This document shows positions 1 through 10,175 of a stretch of 62,080 nt of DNA, in pieces. Numbering within the stretch: position 1 is the first letter of the stretch; each line of letters starts with the position of its first letter. A program made the translations under genes and the position numbers. The DNA comes from Cylindrotheca closterium (lineage: Eukaryota > Bacillariophyta > Bacillariophyceae > Bacillariales > Bacillariaceae): positions 1-62,080 of the forward strand of contig CAKOGP040000469.1 in assembly GCA_933822405.4 (NCBI GenBank). The letters run 5' to 3'. The notes beneath the pieces were generated by a model that did not search any database, was not told the origin of the DNA, and saw only the letters and a program-made list of their open reading frames with translations.

Positions 1-3000
1 GTTAAGGATTCTCCCATTCGATGCCGCTCCAACAGCTCCAGCTCGTACAGCCTGTCCTCATCTATGTCCTCGCCTCTCTCGAGCCTGTCCAATAAATCCT
101 GGAGCTCCTCAGAATCCGAATTAGCTTGAGGAGCGTGGCTTGAGCTGTCCATCTCGATCCTCATATCCGCTTTGTCGTCGTTTCCTTCAATGGATGTATC
201 TCTTACTTCATTCTCAGGAAGAACAGGATCCATTGTACTTGTCTGGACAGCCGATGTCGCAACAGATTCTTCGAGTAACGACGATGTATCGACCACCTTT
301 GATGTTTCCATCAATCCGGCCTGTGGTGGCTCGACTACAGATGTATGGTTGGTAGACCGTGCATCGGACTCTGAAGGTATCGATAGGAAATCGTCTAACT
401 TCTGCAATTTTCTGTGCTGTGAAGCTGAACTCTTCTTTTCCTCTGCCCCGTGTAGAAGCCTTTTGAGACCTTCACGCTTGTCACTTGTTAATGATTCACC
501 CATTCGATGCATGAGCTCGTAGAGCCTGTCCTCGTCAATATCTTCGCCTTGCTCAAACTTATGCAGTAATTCCTGTAGCTCCTCAGCATCCGCACCGTTT
601 GTCTTCGTATTGCTCGAGCCGTTGAAGTCTGTCTTTCTATCCTTGTTCCCGTGGTTTTCATTAATCGATGTCTCAATCGATTCCGTTCCGATCTTGGCAA
701 CCGCTATCGCGTCAGATTCTGTTAGTACCGACGGAACATCATCCATCTTTGACGATTTGATGGGACGAGAATCTAAACTGTCCTCTTCATTTCGTTCCTG
801 AAAAAGAACCTCGAGATCTTCACGCTCGACACTTGTTAACGATTCTCCCATTCGATGCCGCTCCAACAGCTCGAGCTCGTACAGCCTGTCTTCGTCAATA
901 TCCTCGCCTCTCTCGAGCCTGTCCAATAAATCCTGAAGCTCCTCAGAATCCGTATTATTCATCTCGGTTTGGTTCGAGCGGTCAATCTCCTTTCTACTAT
1001 CTGTTCTGTCGTGATTTCCTTCAATCGATGTTTCCATCAAATCAATCTGAGAAGAATCCAGCTCCTTTACATTCCTGTGAGCCGGAGAAATTACACCAGG
1101 CTCTGAAGGCACCGATGGAACATCGTTCAACTTATGCAATTTGCTGTGCTGTGAAGCTGAACTATTCTCTTCTTCTCCCCCGTGTAGAAGACTTTTGAGA
1201 CCCTCACGCTCGTCACTCGTTAACGATTCACCCATTCGATGCCGCTCCAAGAGCATGAGCTCGTAGAGCCTGTCCTCGTCAATATCCTCGCCTTGCTCAA
1301 ACTTATGCAGTAATTCCTGCAGCTCCTCAGCATCCGCATAGTTTTCGTTTTTAGTATCCTTGCTCTCATGGTTTCTATCAATCGATTTTCCCACTGATTC
1401 CACCTGGATAGAGTCCATCGTCCGTATATTCTCTTGGGTCCAATCAATTTCCTCTGAGTTCACCGGGACAGGTGTAAAATCATTAACACGCAGACTGCCG
1501 TTCAAAGCTACACTGGGTTGTCTTGCTTCATTTCTTGAGCCCTTTGTCGTTCGATGGTCCAAATTTGAGTCAATCTTATGACGTTCTTTTTCCTTTTCAC
1601 TCTTGAGGTAGCGCAAATCCTCCAATTCATTGCTTGTCATAGACTCGCCGAGTCCATAGCGCTCAAACAGTCCAAGTCTATAAAGCCGATCTTCATCGTT
1701 CTCTTTTCCTTTATCGAGACTATTCAAGAAATCTTTCGATTCCTTGCGATCTACATCTTCTTCTGCTCGGCTTTCTTCTGGAGCCGGAACGTCATTCGAT
1801 CGATTTGGGGTAATAATTCCAGGGGTCGAAGCCCAGCGAGCCATAAGAGCGTTCGAAGTGGAGGATTCAGACTCTACCCTCAACGTATCTTTTGGAATGT
1901 TAGATAAAAATTTCTCCTTGGCTGTCTCAGTATCCGTTTCTTCCTCCAAGCTCGATACAAACTTTTGTTTCTGTGCCTTGAAGGCACTCCTCTCTGCCTT
2001 TAGATGCTTGCGTTGGACTTCATAGGCCTTTGCTGCTTCTTTGAGATATTCATCGGCGATCTTATCATCTTGTTCGTGCTTCTTGCTGCTCTTTACCTGC
2101 ATCTCGTGATATATTTGTGAAAAGAGCTGCTCGCTTTCGGGTTGGTTGGTTTCACGGAGCTTAGTCTCGTAAAGATAGAGTGCTTCATCGAAAGTTTGCT
2201 CCTCCCTCAATTCATAGCGCAAGTTTCTCTGTGCCGTGAGGTCCTCGACATACGACCCCCCCGACAAGCCACCTATGCTAGCAGCGCTGTGGTCGAAACT
2301 ACTGATTGACGATACTTCAATATTTGGAGGCAATCCAATTCGTCTCAGGTCCTTGCTCTCTAGAGTGACGTTTGTTTTTCCACTTTTAGGAGACAGTATG
2401 CGATTATCAACGTCCTCAGCTTGTATTGGATTTGCAGCTGTCGCCTCATTTGCTGCTTGCTCTCGGCTCTCTTTTTTCCACTGCTTCTCGTGAAATGCTA
2501 TTTGATCGAGCTCAGAACCTTCCAGCAGTTCCCCGTTAACCTTTCGGTTCAGCAGCTCCAAGAATTTTAAATGCTCCTCGTTGACTTCTTCACCGGCGGC
2601 TTGCTTCTCTCGGATCACAATCAGCTCGTCGAGACACTGCACTTCACGTATACGCTTTGAGTCAAACCAATCCAATTGGTTAAGTTCTTCCTCATTAAAA
2701 TCAACATTATGCTGTTGTAGCTGGAGTAACTCTAGCTCACTAAGGCGATCTTCATCAAATTTCTTTCCACCTTGCTTTAAACTCGTAAGAAATTTCATCT
2801 CGATTCTATCCAAATGGGTTTCCATAACCTGATCTTCGTATGACATCAGCAGGTCATTATCCTCTTCAGTGAGAGCCTCGTCGCACTTTCGTTTGTCCAG
2901 AAGGTCCAGTATCTTTAGTCGTACCGAGTCGACTTCTTCCCCGCTTTCTTTCAAGGCAAGAAGTTCAAGGTACTCTGCCACTTCCGCTTCTTCTCGCTGC

Positions 3001-3527
3001 TTATCGAGAACCTCAATTTCCATGAGTTCCTCTTCTGTAAGATCTTCGGCTCTTTTCCGCTGTCGAGGTTTTGATCGTTCTTGTTCTTTTAACTCTTCTT
3101 GTTGCCGTGTTCTTCCAGCCAATCGTTTCAGTTCGTTGAGCTCTTTGGTGTCTAGTTTCGCACCTCCAGTATGCAACCCCATGAGCAAACTGCCGTACTG
3201 TTCATCTTCGTCGAGATGACCTGGGTTTTTCCCGTTTAAAAAATCAGCAAACCATTCTAGATCATCCTGCCGTCTCTTTCCACGCATTTTGCGTTCGTAT
3301 TCATCTTCTTTCCCCGTATTCCCGTCTTGTTGTGTGGATGTCTGTGTCAGGAATCCAGTGCTTAATCCACCAAGAAACCCCGTTTTCTCTTGGACTATTT
3401 GTGGCGTCTGACGACCTGAAAACAATCCCTGTTGCTGAGGACGTGAATTGAGCCCCCATCCACTTTTCCAGCCTGTGTCACTATTGGTTTGCGCGGTGCT
3501 AGTAGCTTTCGACACAAACTGAAACAT
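1..3527 (-). CDS. Large acidic repeat protein, C-terminus beyond the window (hypothetical)
   Basis: One frame stays open from an ATG at 3527 to the left edge, about 1,175 codons without a stop. I do not recognise a named family. The N-terminal ~60 residues are rich in Gln, Thr and Gly. The rest is built of ~30-residue charged helical units of the general form ExLxxLxxLxxKxxGExVDExRLxxLELL. Near the left edge the units become long-period repeats that share the core GEDIDEDRLYELELLERHRM and the tail GESLTS; Met-of-core copies sit near 15, 501, 849, 1233 and 1638. Two flavours alternate, one with DRLERGEDID and one with HKFEQGEDID. The copy at 501 lacks four residues (LLER) through a 12-bp in-frame deletion. 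The composition (Glu, Asp, Leu, Arg, Ser) suggests an extended or coiled-coil scaffold; no signal peptide or membrane segment is seen. The open frame and repeat periodicity make coding on this strand near certain; function is unknown. Confidence 0.8.
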   Translation of the reverse strand, partial: MFQFVSKATSTAQTNSDTGWKSGWGLNSRPQQQGLFSGRQTPQIVQEKTGFLGGLSTGFLTQTSTQQDGNTGKEDEYERKMRGKRRQDDLEWFADFLNGKNPGHLDEDEQYGSLLMGLHTGGAKLDTKELNELKRLAGRTRQQEELKEQERSKPRQRKRAEDLTEEELMEIEVLDKQREEAEVAEYLELLALKESGEEVDSVRLKILDLLDKRKCDEALTEEDNDLLMSYEDQVMETHLDRIEMKFLTSLKQGGKKFDEDRLSELELLQLQQHNVDFNEEELNQLDWFDSKRIREVQCLDELIVIREKQAAGEEVNEEHLKFLELLNRKVNGELLEGSELDQIAFHEKQWKKESREQAANEATAANPIQAEDVDNRILSPKSGKTNVTLESKDLRRIGLPPNIEVSSISSFDHSAASIGGLSGGSYVEDLTAQRNLRYELREEQTFDEALYLYETKLRETNQPESEQLFSQIYHEMQVKSSKKHEQDDKIADEYLKEAAKAYEVQRKHLKAERSAFKAQKQKFVSSLEEETDTETAKEKFLSNIPKDTLRVESESSTSNALMARWASTPGIITPNRSNDVPAPEESRAEEDVDRKESKDFLNSLDKGKENDEDRLYRLGLFERYGLGESMTSNELEDLRYLKSEKEKERHKIDSNLDHRTTKGSRNEARQPSVALNGSLRVNDFTPVPVNSEEIDWTQENIRTMDSIQVESVGKSIDRNHESKDTKNENYADAEELQELLHKFEQGEDIDEDRLYELMLLERHRMGESLTSDEREGLKSLLHGGEEENSSASQHSKLHKLNDVPSVPSEPGVISPAHRNVKELDSSQIDLMETSIEGNHDRTDSRKEIDRSNQTEMNNTDSEELQDLLDRLERGEDIDEDRLYELELLERHRMGESLTSVEREDLEVLFQERNEEDSLDSRPIKSSKMDDVPSVLTESDAIAVAKIGTESIETSINENHGNKDRKTDFNGSSNTKTNGADAEELQELLHKFEQGEDIDEDRLYELMHRMGESLTSDKREGLKRLLHGAEEKKSSASQHRKLQKLDDFLSIPSESDARSTNHTSVVEPPQAGLMETSKVVDTSSLLEESVATSAVQTSTMDPVLPENEVRDTSIEGNDDKADMRIEMDSSSHAPQANSDSEELQDLLDRLERGEDIDEDRLYELELLERHRMGESL

Positions 3528-4000
3528 AACTTGTAGCAATTGGAGTGATAACAGGACCAGTCAAAGCCAGGGACGATTCTGTTCACAAAATTCCTCTCGC
3601 CTCAGGATCTGATTCAGGTGCTATCGTTTTGGTGTTGTTTCCCCAATCATGGATGCCACTGGTACGATGGTCAAAGTATATTCTTGTAATGGTTGACTGC
3701 AACTTTAGTCTTCATTCGTCAAAAGCATCCCCTTTCCTTTCAGTCGTCGTACATTATGGAGGTAGATTTTAAAATACCTCGTACCTTTTCTAAAAGCAAA
3801 ACGAGAGTGACGGTTCAAGGCTGGACTTTGTCTTCCGAATCGTGCGTTGAATTGTGATTTTTGTGTCGCTGCTATGTCACAAAACGGTCGTTTCTGTTTG
3901 GCGACGTTTCGTTTGGCGACATCGCCACATTTTGGTGGATCTCCGAAAACTCCATAAACCTTTTGACGAAAGGAATCAATCATTTCAAACGAAAGTGACA
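3528..4000. other. Divergent intergenic region
   Basis: This 473-bp stretch separates two divergent starts, the repeat protein to the left and the Ser-rich protein to the right. I see no RNA gene, repeat or clear core promoter element. It presumably holds both promoters. Confidence 0.4.
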
Positions 4001-5848
4001 ATGCCGAAGAAGAAAACAAACTATAACAAAAGAGGATTTGCGAAGAGGCTATCTTCAAGAATCTTCTCGCGAAGAGACAAGACGTCCAAACCAGAGGATC
4101 AATGGAGACCAAGAAAGACCAAGTTTGCAGCTATGCCAGCAGACGATGATGATGACTTCAGCGCACCGACCATCATTAACAATTTTTCTTTCTCTGTCGA
4201 AAGTGAGACTGGGGGATATAAGAAAGATATCGATACAAAGAAGAAACAGGCGATTCGAAAATTGAACAAGAAGACCGATTTCGCAGGTATCAACATCCAA
4301 CCCTCCTCACGAGACAAAAACACTAACTCTGCAAGAAAAAAGAAGGCACGAGCTGATACTCAAAGTTTTCAACTTTCGTCTGATATGTCGATGGACCATT
4401 CCTTTGATTCTAGACAGAGTGCAGCAACTAGACAGACGACAATGAGTGACCCGACCAACTTTTTCTCTTCGCAACCAGCAGCACTTACGATGAACAATCT
4501 CAATCATTTTTCAAATGACATTGAAAACCAAAATCCACGAAGCAAATTTCATCAGTTCACGATTGACGAAGACAAAGAATCTACAGTCATTCTGCCTGTC
4601 GGATTCACTGACGATGACGAAACAACACATCGAACCTTCGACGAGGATATTAGTAGCTCTAGATGCTCGGGATCAAGACGCAGGAATTCAAGCTACGAGA
4701 GAGCATTCACACCCTTTCAGGAAGAGACCAAAAGTGTTTTCGTTGACAGCTTTGCTTCTGCTAAGGAAAACACACACAGTGGCCTCTCAACTGCCCCTAG
4801 CCTTCGAGCAAGTGATGAAAACGTCAGCACCTACTCTCGATCTCGCAACCCCAGTGTCGCTTCTCTGTGTTACAGTCCAAGCCCAAAGCATGAGTCGTAC
4901 AGCTTTGCTTCACCCAACAAAAGAACATGCGAGGCAAAAGGCTCCAAGAAGCAACAACGATTCATTCGTGATGGACGAGCACCGTTAAGCCCGCTCAATG
5001 GAACGAGAGCATCAAATTCCGGAGCCAAACCTTTTTTCCAAAAGAGAAATGACCCTTTCTCAGGCCTCGGGTCATGGTCCGATTTTGTACAAGATACCTC
5101 TTCTAACAGTCACAGTGGATTCAAATCTACTGACAACATTTCTGATATATACGAAGAGAAATCAAGCCAAATCTTTGAACCACGGAATGGTGGGGAATCA
5201 AAATGGAGCAAAGGCCTTTATGACTTCTCGGACGAGAGCAAGCCAGTAAGTAGCTTTGATTCTACAGACTCTGTCGGAACGTTCCGACCTCGACTTGAAG
5301 AAGAAGTACCTATGGGTATTCAAAGCTTCGAAGGCGTTTCAAAGGGATCGTCTGTACCTTCTTCCGTTATATCTGCTGCTTCTTCTCAAGGAAGGGTCAT
5401 ATACAATCGACGCGTGACTCCCTCAAGTTTTGACGACGACGACATATCTCACAGCAACCGTTCTGTAGGAAGATCGTCTCACGGTGGCGGTGGTGGCTCA
5501 GTAGCAAAACCGATGGGTCTTCCAAGCAATGCCATCATGGCATCGATGCTCTTCCAAAGACATCACACAATCGACACTCGTGCAGTCGAAACAAAGCTGA
5601 AGGCAAAACGCGAAGAAAGCTCGAAATTGGATGCGAGCCGAAGCGACGTACCGCGAGCAATTCAAGCTCAAGATGATATGTACAGTTGCGTTTCATCCTT
5701 TTCCGAGGATACTACCTCAGTTGGTCCATGGAAGAAGCCAACGAGAGACTTGCTAGATCACTTCTCCAATTCCCGAAGGACTGAATACGACGCCGGGCGA
5801 TTTCGACGTGACCAACTTGCCAAAGCGCCAACTTTGTTTGAAGCATAG
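4001..5848 (+). CDS. Ser-rich hypothetical protein, 615 residues
   Basis: Intronless. The frame is open upstream to about 3854, but the first good ATG is at 4001 and gives a basic N-terminus (MPKKKTNYNKRGFAKRL). The protein is low complexity and rich in Ser, Asp, Phe and Arg, with a stretch of five Asp near residue 49. The most ordered-looking part is near residues 505-540 (GLPSNAIMASMLFQRHHTID), followed by a charged helix; the C-terminus contains WKKPTRDLLDHF. No enzyme domain, signal peptide or membrane segment is visible. Many Ser/Thr in basic or acidic contexts would suit phosphorylation, which is inference only. It looks like a stramenopile orphan; no function assigned. Confidence 0.75.
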   Translation: MPKKKTNYNKRGFAKRLSSRIFSRRDKTSKPEDQWRPRKTKFAAMPADDDDDFSAPTIINNFSFSVESETGGYKKDIDTKKKQAIRKLNKKTDFAGINIQPSSRDKNTNSARKKKARADTQSFQLSSDMSMDHSFDSRQSAATRQTTMSDPTNFFSSQPAALTMNNLNHFSNDIENQNPRSKFHQFTIDEDKESTVILPVGFTDDDETTHRTFDEDISSSRCSGSRRRNSSYERAFTPFQEETKSVFVDSFASAKENTHSGLSTAPSLRASDENVSTYSRSRNPSVASLCYSPSPKHESYSFASPNKRTCEAKGSKKQQRFIRDGRAPLSPLNGTRASNSGAKPFFQKRNDPFSGLGSWSDFVQDTSSNSHSGFKSTDNISDIYEEKSSQIFEPRNGGESKWSKGLYDFSDESKPVSSFDSTDSVGTFRPRLEEEVPMGIQSFEGVSKGSSVPSSVISAASSQGRVIYNRRVTPSSFDDDDISHSNRSVGRSSHGGGGGSVAKPMGLPSNAIMASMLFQRHHTIDTRAVETKLKAKREESSKLDASRSDVPRAIQAQDDMYSCVSSFSEDTTSVGPWKKPTRDLLDHFSNSRRTEYDAGRFRRDQLAKAPTLFEA

Positions 5849-6097
5849 AACCGTTGAAAGACGGCCTTGAGCGCTCAGTTTGCTCCGTTTTCGATTAACG
5901 CTGAAGGGGATACCAATCATCACTAATACAACACCATCCGGAGTAAAGATAACTCATATCGTAATAGAATCTTGATTCAACTTAACTACGTAGGACTACT
6001 ACGTACACGTACACCAGGTACTACAGTATGCAACAGATACATGCATAGCGCATGGCTACATACTGGTAGTCAAACGAGTCGAAAGTAAATGGTGCAG

Positions 6098-6130
6098 CAT
6101 CGATCGATTCTGTCGAACAATCGATCGATG
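6098..6130. repeat. Perfect 12-bp inverted repeat upstream of the SGF29-like gene
   Basis: CATCGATCGATT at 6098-6109 and AATCGATCGATG at 6119-6130 are exact reverse complements with a 9-base spacer. It lies 36 bp upstream of the ATG at 6166, so it could be a dimeric protein-binding site or an RNA hairpin in the 5' leader. It sits in a 317-bp gene-free stretch (5849-6165) that otherwise holds only GTAC-rich sequence near 6000-6020. Confidence 0.6.
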
Positions 6131-6165
6131 GGATCAGCAAACTCATATTTGTACCATTGTTTACC

Positions 6166-7151
6166 ATGCGAAGTGATGTAACTTACCTTGAATCTTTCCT
6201 TGATCACATTTCAAGTTTCCCAGCGGAGCTACGCCGCAACTTGGATCTCATGAAGGATCAAGATAAAACATGCACAGAGCTGTTTGAGGAGATGACAAAA
6301 CTCCAAAAGGAGTACATCGAGCGAGCAGAATGGAAAATGGAAAAGCTGGAAATCGTGGACGGAAACAGCATTCGAGTCCTAGGAACAGATGACGATGGAC
6401 CAACAGTGCTACCAACCACAGAAGAGCTTGTGGACTATATCTATGAGCATGACACACTAAAGCGCATCGAGACGATTGAGAAAGACGCACTACAAAGGAC
6501 GGCAGAAAAAGTAGCAGTCGCCGAACAATCTCATGCATTGGTGGATAACGTATGCAAGCGTCTGGAATCGGATCTCATTCAAATCGAGAAAACTCTACAG
6601 GTAAGAAAACGATGGTGTGGTGTTGCACTACCACCATTTTGTTTTACTCTCACACAACTTGCAGGCAAACGGAGGGTTCCAGGCACCTGGCATGGCAAAG
6701 GTGAATGATCTGGCTGCAGTCCAAGTCACACCAGGCTCACCAGACTGGATTCTAGCTAAAGTAGTTACTCACGATCCTACGACTGGAATGTATCGATTGT
6801 CGGATGAAGACACGGAAAGCAACAAGAGTAAGGCTTGGCTGTCTCTTCCAAGTATTTGTCTTTTTCGGATGACCTCACCACTGCTTTCGTGAATTTAATC
6901 CAGTATTTGATCTTCCGCAATCCCAGGTTGTGATTTTGGGTGGCCTGAGAAACTTGTCGAAAGGCGAGACAGTATTCGCAATCTACCCAGATACTACTTC
7001 ATTTTATCAAGCAACAATTGCCCAGGTTCCGAGGAAGTCGACCGGTGGAGGCAGCTTTGTCATGGTCAATTTTGTGGATGACAGCGATGAAAATGGGATC
7101 ACGCATGACAAAGCTGTTCTATTGAAGCATATCATGCTCCCCCCGTACTAG
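6166..7151 (+). CDS. SGF29: SGF29-like tandem-Tudor protein with an ING-like N-terminus
   Basis: Three exons: 6166-6600, 6665-6827 and 6904-7151, with introns of 64 and 76 bp (GTAAG donors, CAG acceptors); frame is kept throughout, about 281 residues. The N-terminus (YLESFLDHISSFPAELRRNL followed by DLMKDQDK) strongly resembles the ING-family N-terminal helix region. The C-terminal ~140 residues match the SGF29 double-Tudor domain: WILAKVV, a YRLSDED stretch, then VFAIYPDTTSFYQATI and VNFVDDSDENG. SGF29 of the SAGA and ATAC acetyltransferase complexes reads histone H3K4me2/3; aromatic residues of that pocket (YPDTTSFY) are present. Ordinary SGF29 has only a coiled coil at the N-terminus. ATG 6166 is the first ATG in frame. 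The Tudor call is firm; the ING resemblance is by eye. Confidence 0.8.
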
Positions 7152-7243
7152 GAACGTATGATTCGCTTGTTCAGCTGACAACTAGTAGAAACACAACACC
7201 AAGAAATCATTGAAGTACAGATTAAAAACGGCTCAACATTTGA

Positions 7244-8947
7244 CTAATGATAAAGGTCAGACACTTGACTTGTAAGAGAGCCGTTGGAGATCTTGTGCAC
7301 AAACTGTTCGGGAATGGGCATTTCCTTACGATCATCTCCATTGGGGATAGAGACATTCATTTCCGAACTTAAGCTGGTACTGAAAGACGAGATAGCACAA
7401 GTTGCCTCGCTCAACCAGACTGTAACTCCAACTGTTTTGTCGATTGTGAATACCGGACACACACCGTCGACTTGTGTTCCGATCTTTTTACTGTTGACAA
7501 TTTCGCATCCACTAATAATGGTCTCGTAAACAACGTTCACCTTTTCGCACTTATCGATAATAAGAGACTTGAACTTGACGCCATTGACCTTGATGGTGAC
7601 TTCATCGCAATTGTAAATGTAGACTTGTTGTTTCGGATCAGAGACGTCAATCGTAATAATTCCGTTGTCGTATTGCTTGACGCTCTCCTTTGTATGGTTT
7701 TCGACCACCCACTTTTGGCCACGCTCTTGGTATTCGAGAATGGGCAAACCCTTCTTTTTTGGCGGTGCCTTCTTCACAACTGGTGCTGCCTTTGGCTTCG
7801 GAGCAACAGCGGGTGGAGCTTCACCACCCTTGAATTCCTTGCGCCAAGTTTGCTGATCTTTTTTAACCTAACGATCAAGTGGTAATTGTATCAAAAAGTT
7901 AGATTGTGCCAAACGTATTGCAGGCATAGTTCACCACCAAAATGCAACCTACCTGCTTCAAACCAGTGGCAGCCGAAGATCCATCAGCATTACGGCGTTG
8001 CGCCAATTCTGCCATCATACCCATCACGTTTCCACCCTTCACTGTGTTTCCAACAGCACTCTGTCTTTTCTTGGTCTTGGTAGCATCGTCAGCGGCCTTT
8101 TCGGCAGCCTGGACCGCTTCTGGGTCATCGGAAAGGCGAATTGCCGCTTCAGCGAGACTGACGCCCTTGGGATTGAATGTAAGTCCAGTCTTGTGATGCT
8201 CAGTGATGTAAGCCGCCAAATCGGTGAGCAATTTCTTCATGTTGTCACAGAAAGCAATTTGGTAGGGAGCATCCTTTCCTTTGAATTCCTTGCGAATGCG
8301 GTTGGACCAAAACTCACTGGATCCGATGCATTCTTTAACAAAGGGAGCTGGCAATTGTGCTGGAGCCTCGCAGGTGACCCAAGACATACAGGCAAGCATT
8401 TCCATCATGGCTTTGCAATGATTGTCGAATTCACGTTTCAATCTCAAGGATCGGATCTTGCCGACATTTTCAGTGATGGGTTTTAGATGAGGAGCAATTT
8501 CAGCAATGCTGGCTGGCTTCTTGGAACGCGAAGCCAAGACAATTACATATTTGGCACCATCAAAGGCGTCGACCAAAAGCTTTCCCATATCACCCATATC
8601 GTTCAAGTCATCGCAAGTATCGGCTAATGGATAAACAGATTGTGTTAGGAAGGTGTCAAAAGCCTTGACTGCTGGTGTTTCACCTGCGGCGGAGAAGAGA
8701 AAAGGAAATCAGTAGAAGCGGACTCCGAAACGAAAAACTTCAATAAACTCAGTCCAAACGTACCTTCGCCAGTAATATGTCGTGCCGAAGGGGTCTTTTC
8801 CAAAGCAGCATGTTTCGTGGCGGTTGTGGATTCAGCGCGTGTGACTGCTGCACCTGAGATGCCGCAGTGAGCCTCCAAAGTTTCAATACGAGTCACTACC
8901 GCATCGAGAAATTCGCGAAGGGGGTCTAGTTTGGTCTTGGATGCCAT
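7244..8947 (-). CDS. CAP: Adenylyl cyclase-associated protein (CAP / Srv2)
   Basis: Three exons on the minus strand: 8947-8764, 8683-7953 and 7867-7244; introns are 80 and 85 bp. The product is about 512 residues, normal for CAP. It has an N-terminal helical oligomerisation region, the helical folded domain (VKAFDTFL, then WVTCEAPAQLPAPF and FWSNRIRKEFKGKD), a Lys/Pro/Ala-rich linker (VKKAPPKKKGLP) and the C-terminal beta-helix CARP domain (VYIYNCDEVTIKVNG, GVKFKSLIIDKCEKV, CPVFTIDKTVGVTVWLSE). CAP recycles cofilin-bound actin: it exchanges ADP for ATP on G-actin and helps sever filaments in the cytosol. ATG 8947 (MASKTKLDPLREFLD) is chosen because it starts at the conserved oligomerisation helix. 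A confident call. Confidence 0.92.
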
Positions 8948-9482
8948 CTTCAAAGCACTAATCTGTAGTGGTACCGGAACTGTATAGTATCTATTGAAAT
9001 AACTGACACAATAGTCGCAAGAACAGCGATCCGTTGGATTTGGGAAACCAGTCACAAATGCCTCCAATCGGAAGTCCGCAGAGATCTTTTTTTATTGCGC
9101 GCAAGCCCGATGATTGATTGATTCATTCAATCATTCAGTCACGTTCGTGACAGCTGATCACAAAGGCGCATGAAACTGCAGTGTTTTACAGTTTCCGGTG
9201 CGAGTACAGGAGGCGGGAAGAGTGACATTGTTTGGGAGCAATGTGGACAGCTCTATGGTGAATATTCAACGCATGCGCAGACTGGATACAACATTCTAGA
9301 AATTCCTTGGCCAACAGCTAGAACCTAGCTACAGTATTGGGTAAAATGTCGAATGCCGTAGAGGATTGTAACAAGTTTTAAAAATAGATCATTTTACAGA
9401 ATGTGGGCATACACGATGTTTCTCTTGTTTCGCAGTGTCGTATGCAATACATGATGCCTCGTGCAATTGGTAGTTTCGGTCG
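8948..9482. other. Gene-free stretch
   Basis: 535 bp between the CAP start and the end of the next minus-strand gene. It holds a short (ATTGATTG / ATTCATTC) simple-repeat patch near 9110-9140. I see no gene, RNA or other structure. Confidence 0.4.
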
Positions 9483-10175
9483 TTATTGCCTCGGAGCAGC
9501 AACAAGAGACACTTGGACTCGCCCCCCCCTTACAGCCTTCTTGTTTTTTGGCGCAATCGCTGGGGCAGTAGAAACCTTTCGCTTCCGGGACAATTGAGAG
9601 TCGATGGTGATGGGAATGGGCACGGTGACAGAAACTGGTGAATCGGGTGGTGTGATGGGAGCAGCAGACAACGGATTCGGTACCGGTGTGTATGTAGAAT
9701 CAGCAAGTGGATTGGGAACACTGAAGGATTCCATGGATGGTGAACGTTGGGGCTTCAAAATAGTTTGTGGTGGTGCTCCGACAGTGGCTTTTGGCATTTG
9801 TGCTTGTGGTGCGTTTTTACTGGTGACGGTAGTCTTGGCTCTCTTGGCTGGAGAAGCAACACAGCTTGGTGGTTTGGAGACAAGGGTGTTCGTTGCTATC
9901 TTTGCCAAAAGGTCGCTTTCAAAGTCGCCGAATATGTCATCAAGCGAAACCATGCACTCGACAGACAATGCAATTTCACCAATATCTTTGGGAACTGTGG
10001 TCAATCTGTTCAGGACGGCGGGGTCTAGATCGCCATCAACGCTAGTCAAAAGCTTGACATCGTGAGTACCGCCAAGATACCACGACGCTGGAATCATCGC
10101 AGGCTCCGTCATTAGGGCTTGGACCTTGCTCATTGTCTTTCGTACAGGTGCTTGTACATCATTTTGCTGGGTCAT
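9483..10175 (-). CDS. Hypothetical Pro/Thr/Val-rich protein, 230 residues
   Basis: Intronless, starting at ATG 10175. The first ~100 residues look folded (SWYLGGTHDVKLLTSVDGD, then an acidic helix LDDIFGDFESDLLAKIATN). The remainder is disordered: Pro/Thr/Val-rich with basic patches (SPAKRAKTTV, LSRKRKV, PKNKKAVRGGR) that could be nuclear-localisation signals. I recognise no family. A nuclear, DNA- or chromatin-related role is a guess from the basic tail and the acidic amphipathic helix. It is read divergently from the GCNA-like gene, 482 bp away. Confidence 0.65.
   Translation of the reverse strand: MTQQNDVQAPVRKTMSKVQALMTEPAMIPASWYLGGTHDVKLLTSVDGDLDPAVLNRLTTVPKDIGEIALSVECMVSLDDIFGDFESDLLAKIATNTLVSKPPSCVASPAKRAKTTVTSKNAPQAQMPKATVGAPPQTILKPQRSPSMESFSVPNPLADSTYTPVPNPLSAAPITPPDSPVSVTVPIPITIDSQLSRKRKVSTAPAIAPKNKKAVRGGRVQVSLVAAPRQ

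Noticed and set aside
140..3219. Many plus-strand frames over the left 3.2 kb (some over 100 codons)
   Set aside because: They are antisense shadows of the single minus-strand repeat gene; their products are Ser/Arg-rich nonsense that follow the repeats in another frame.
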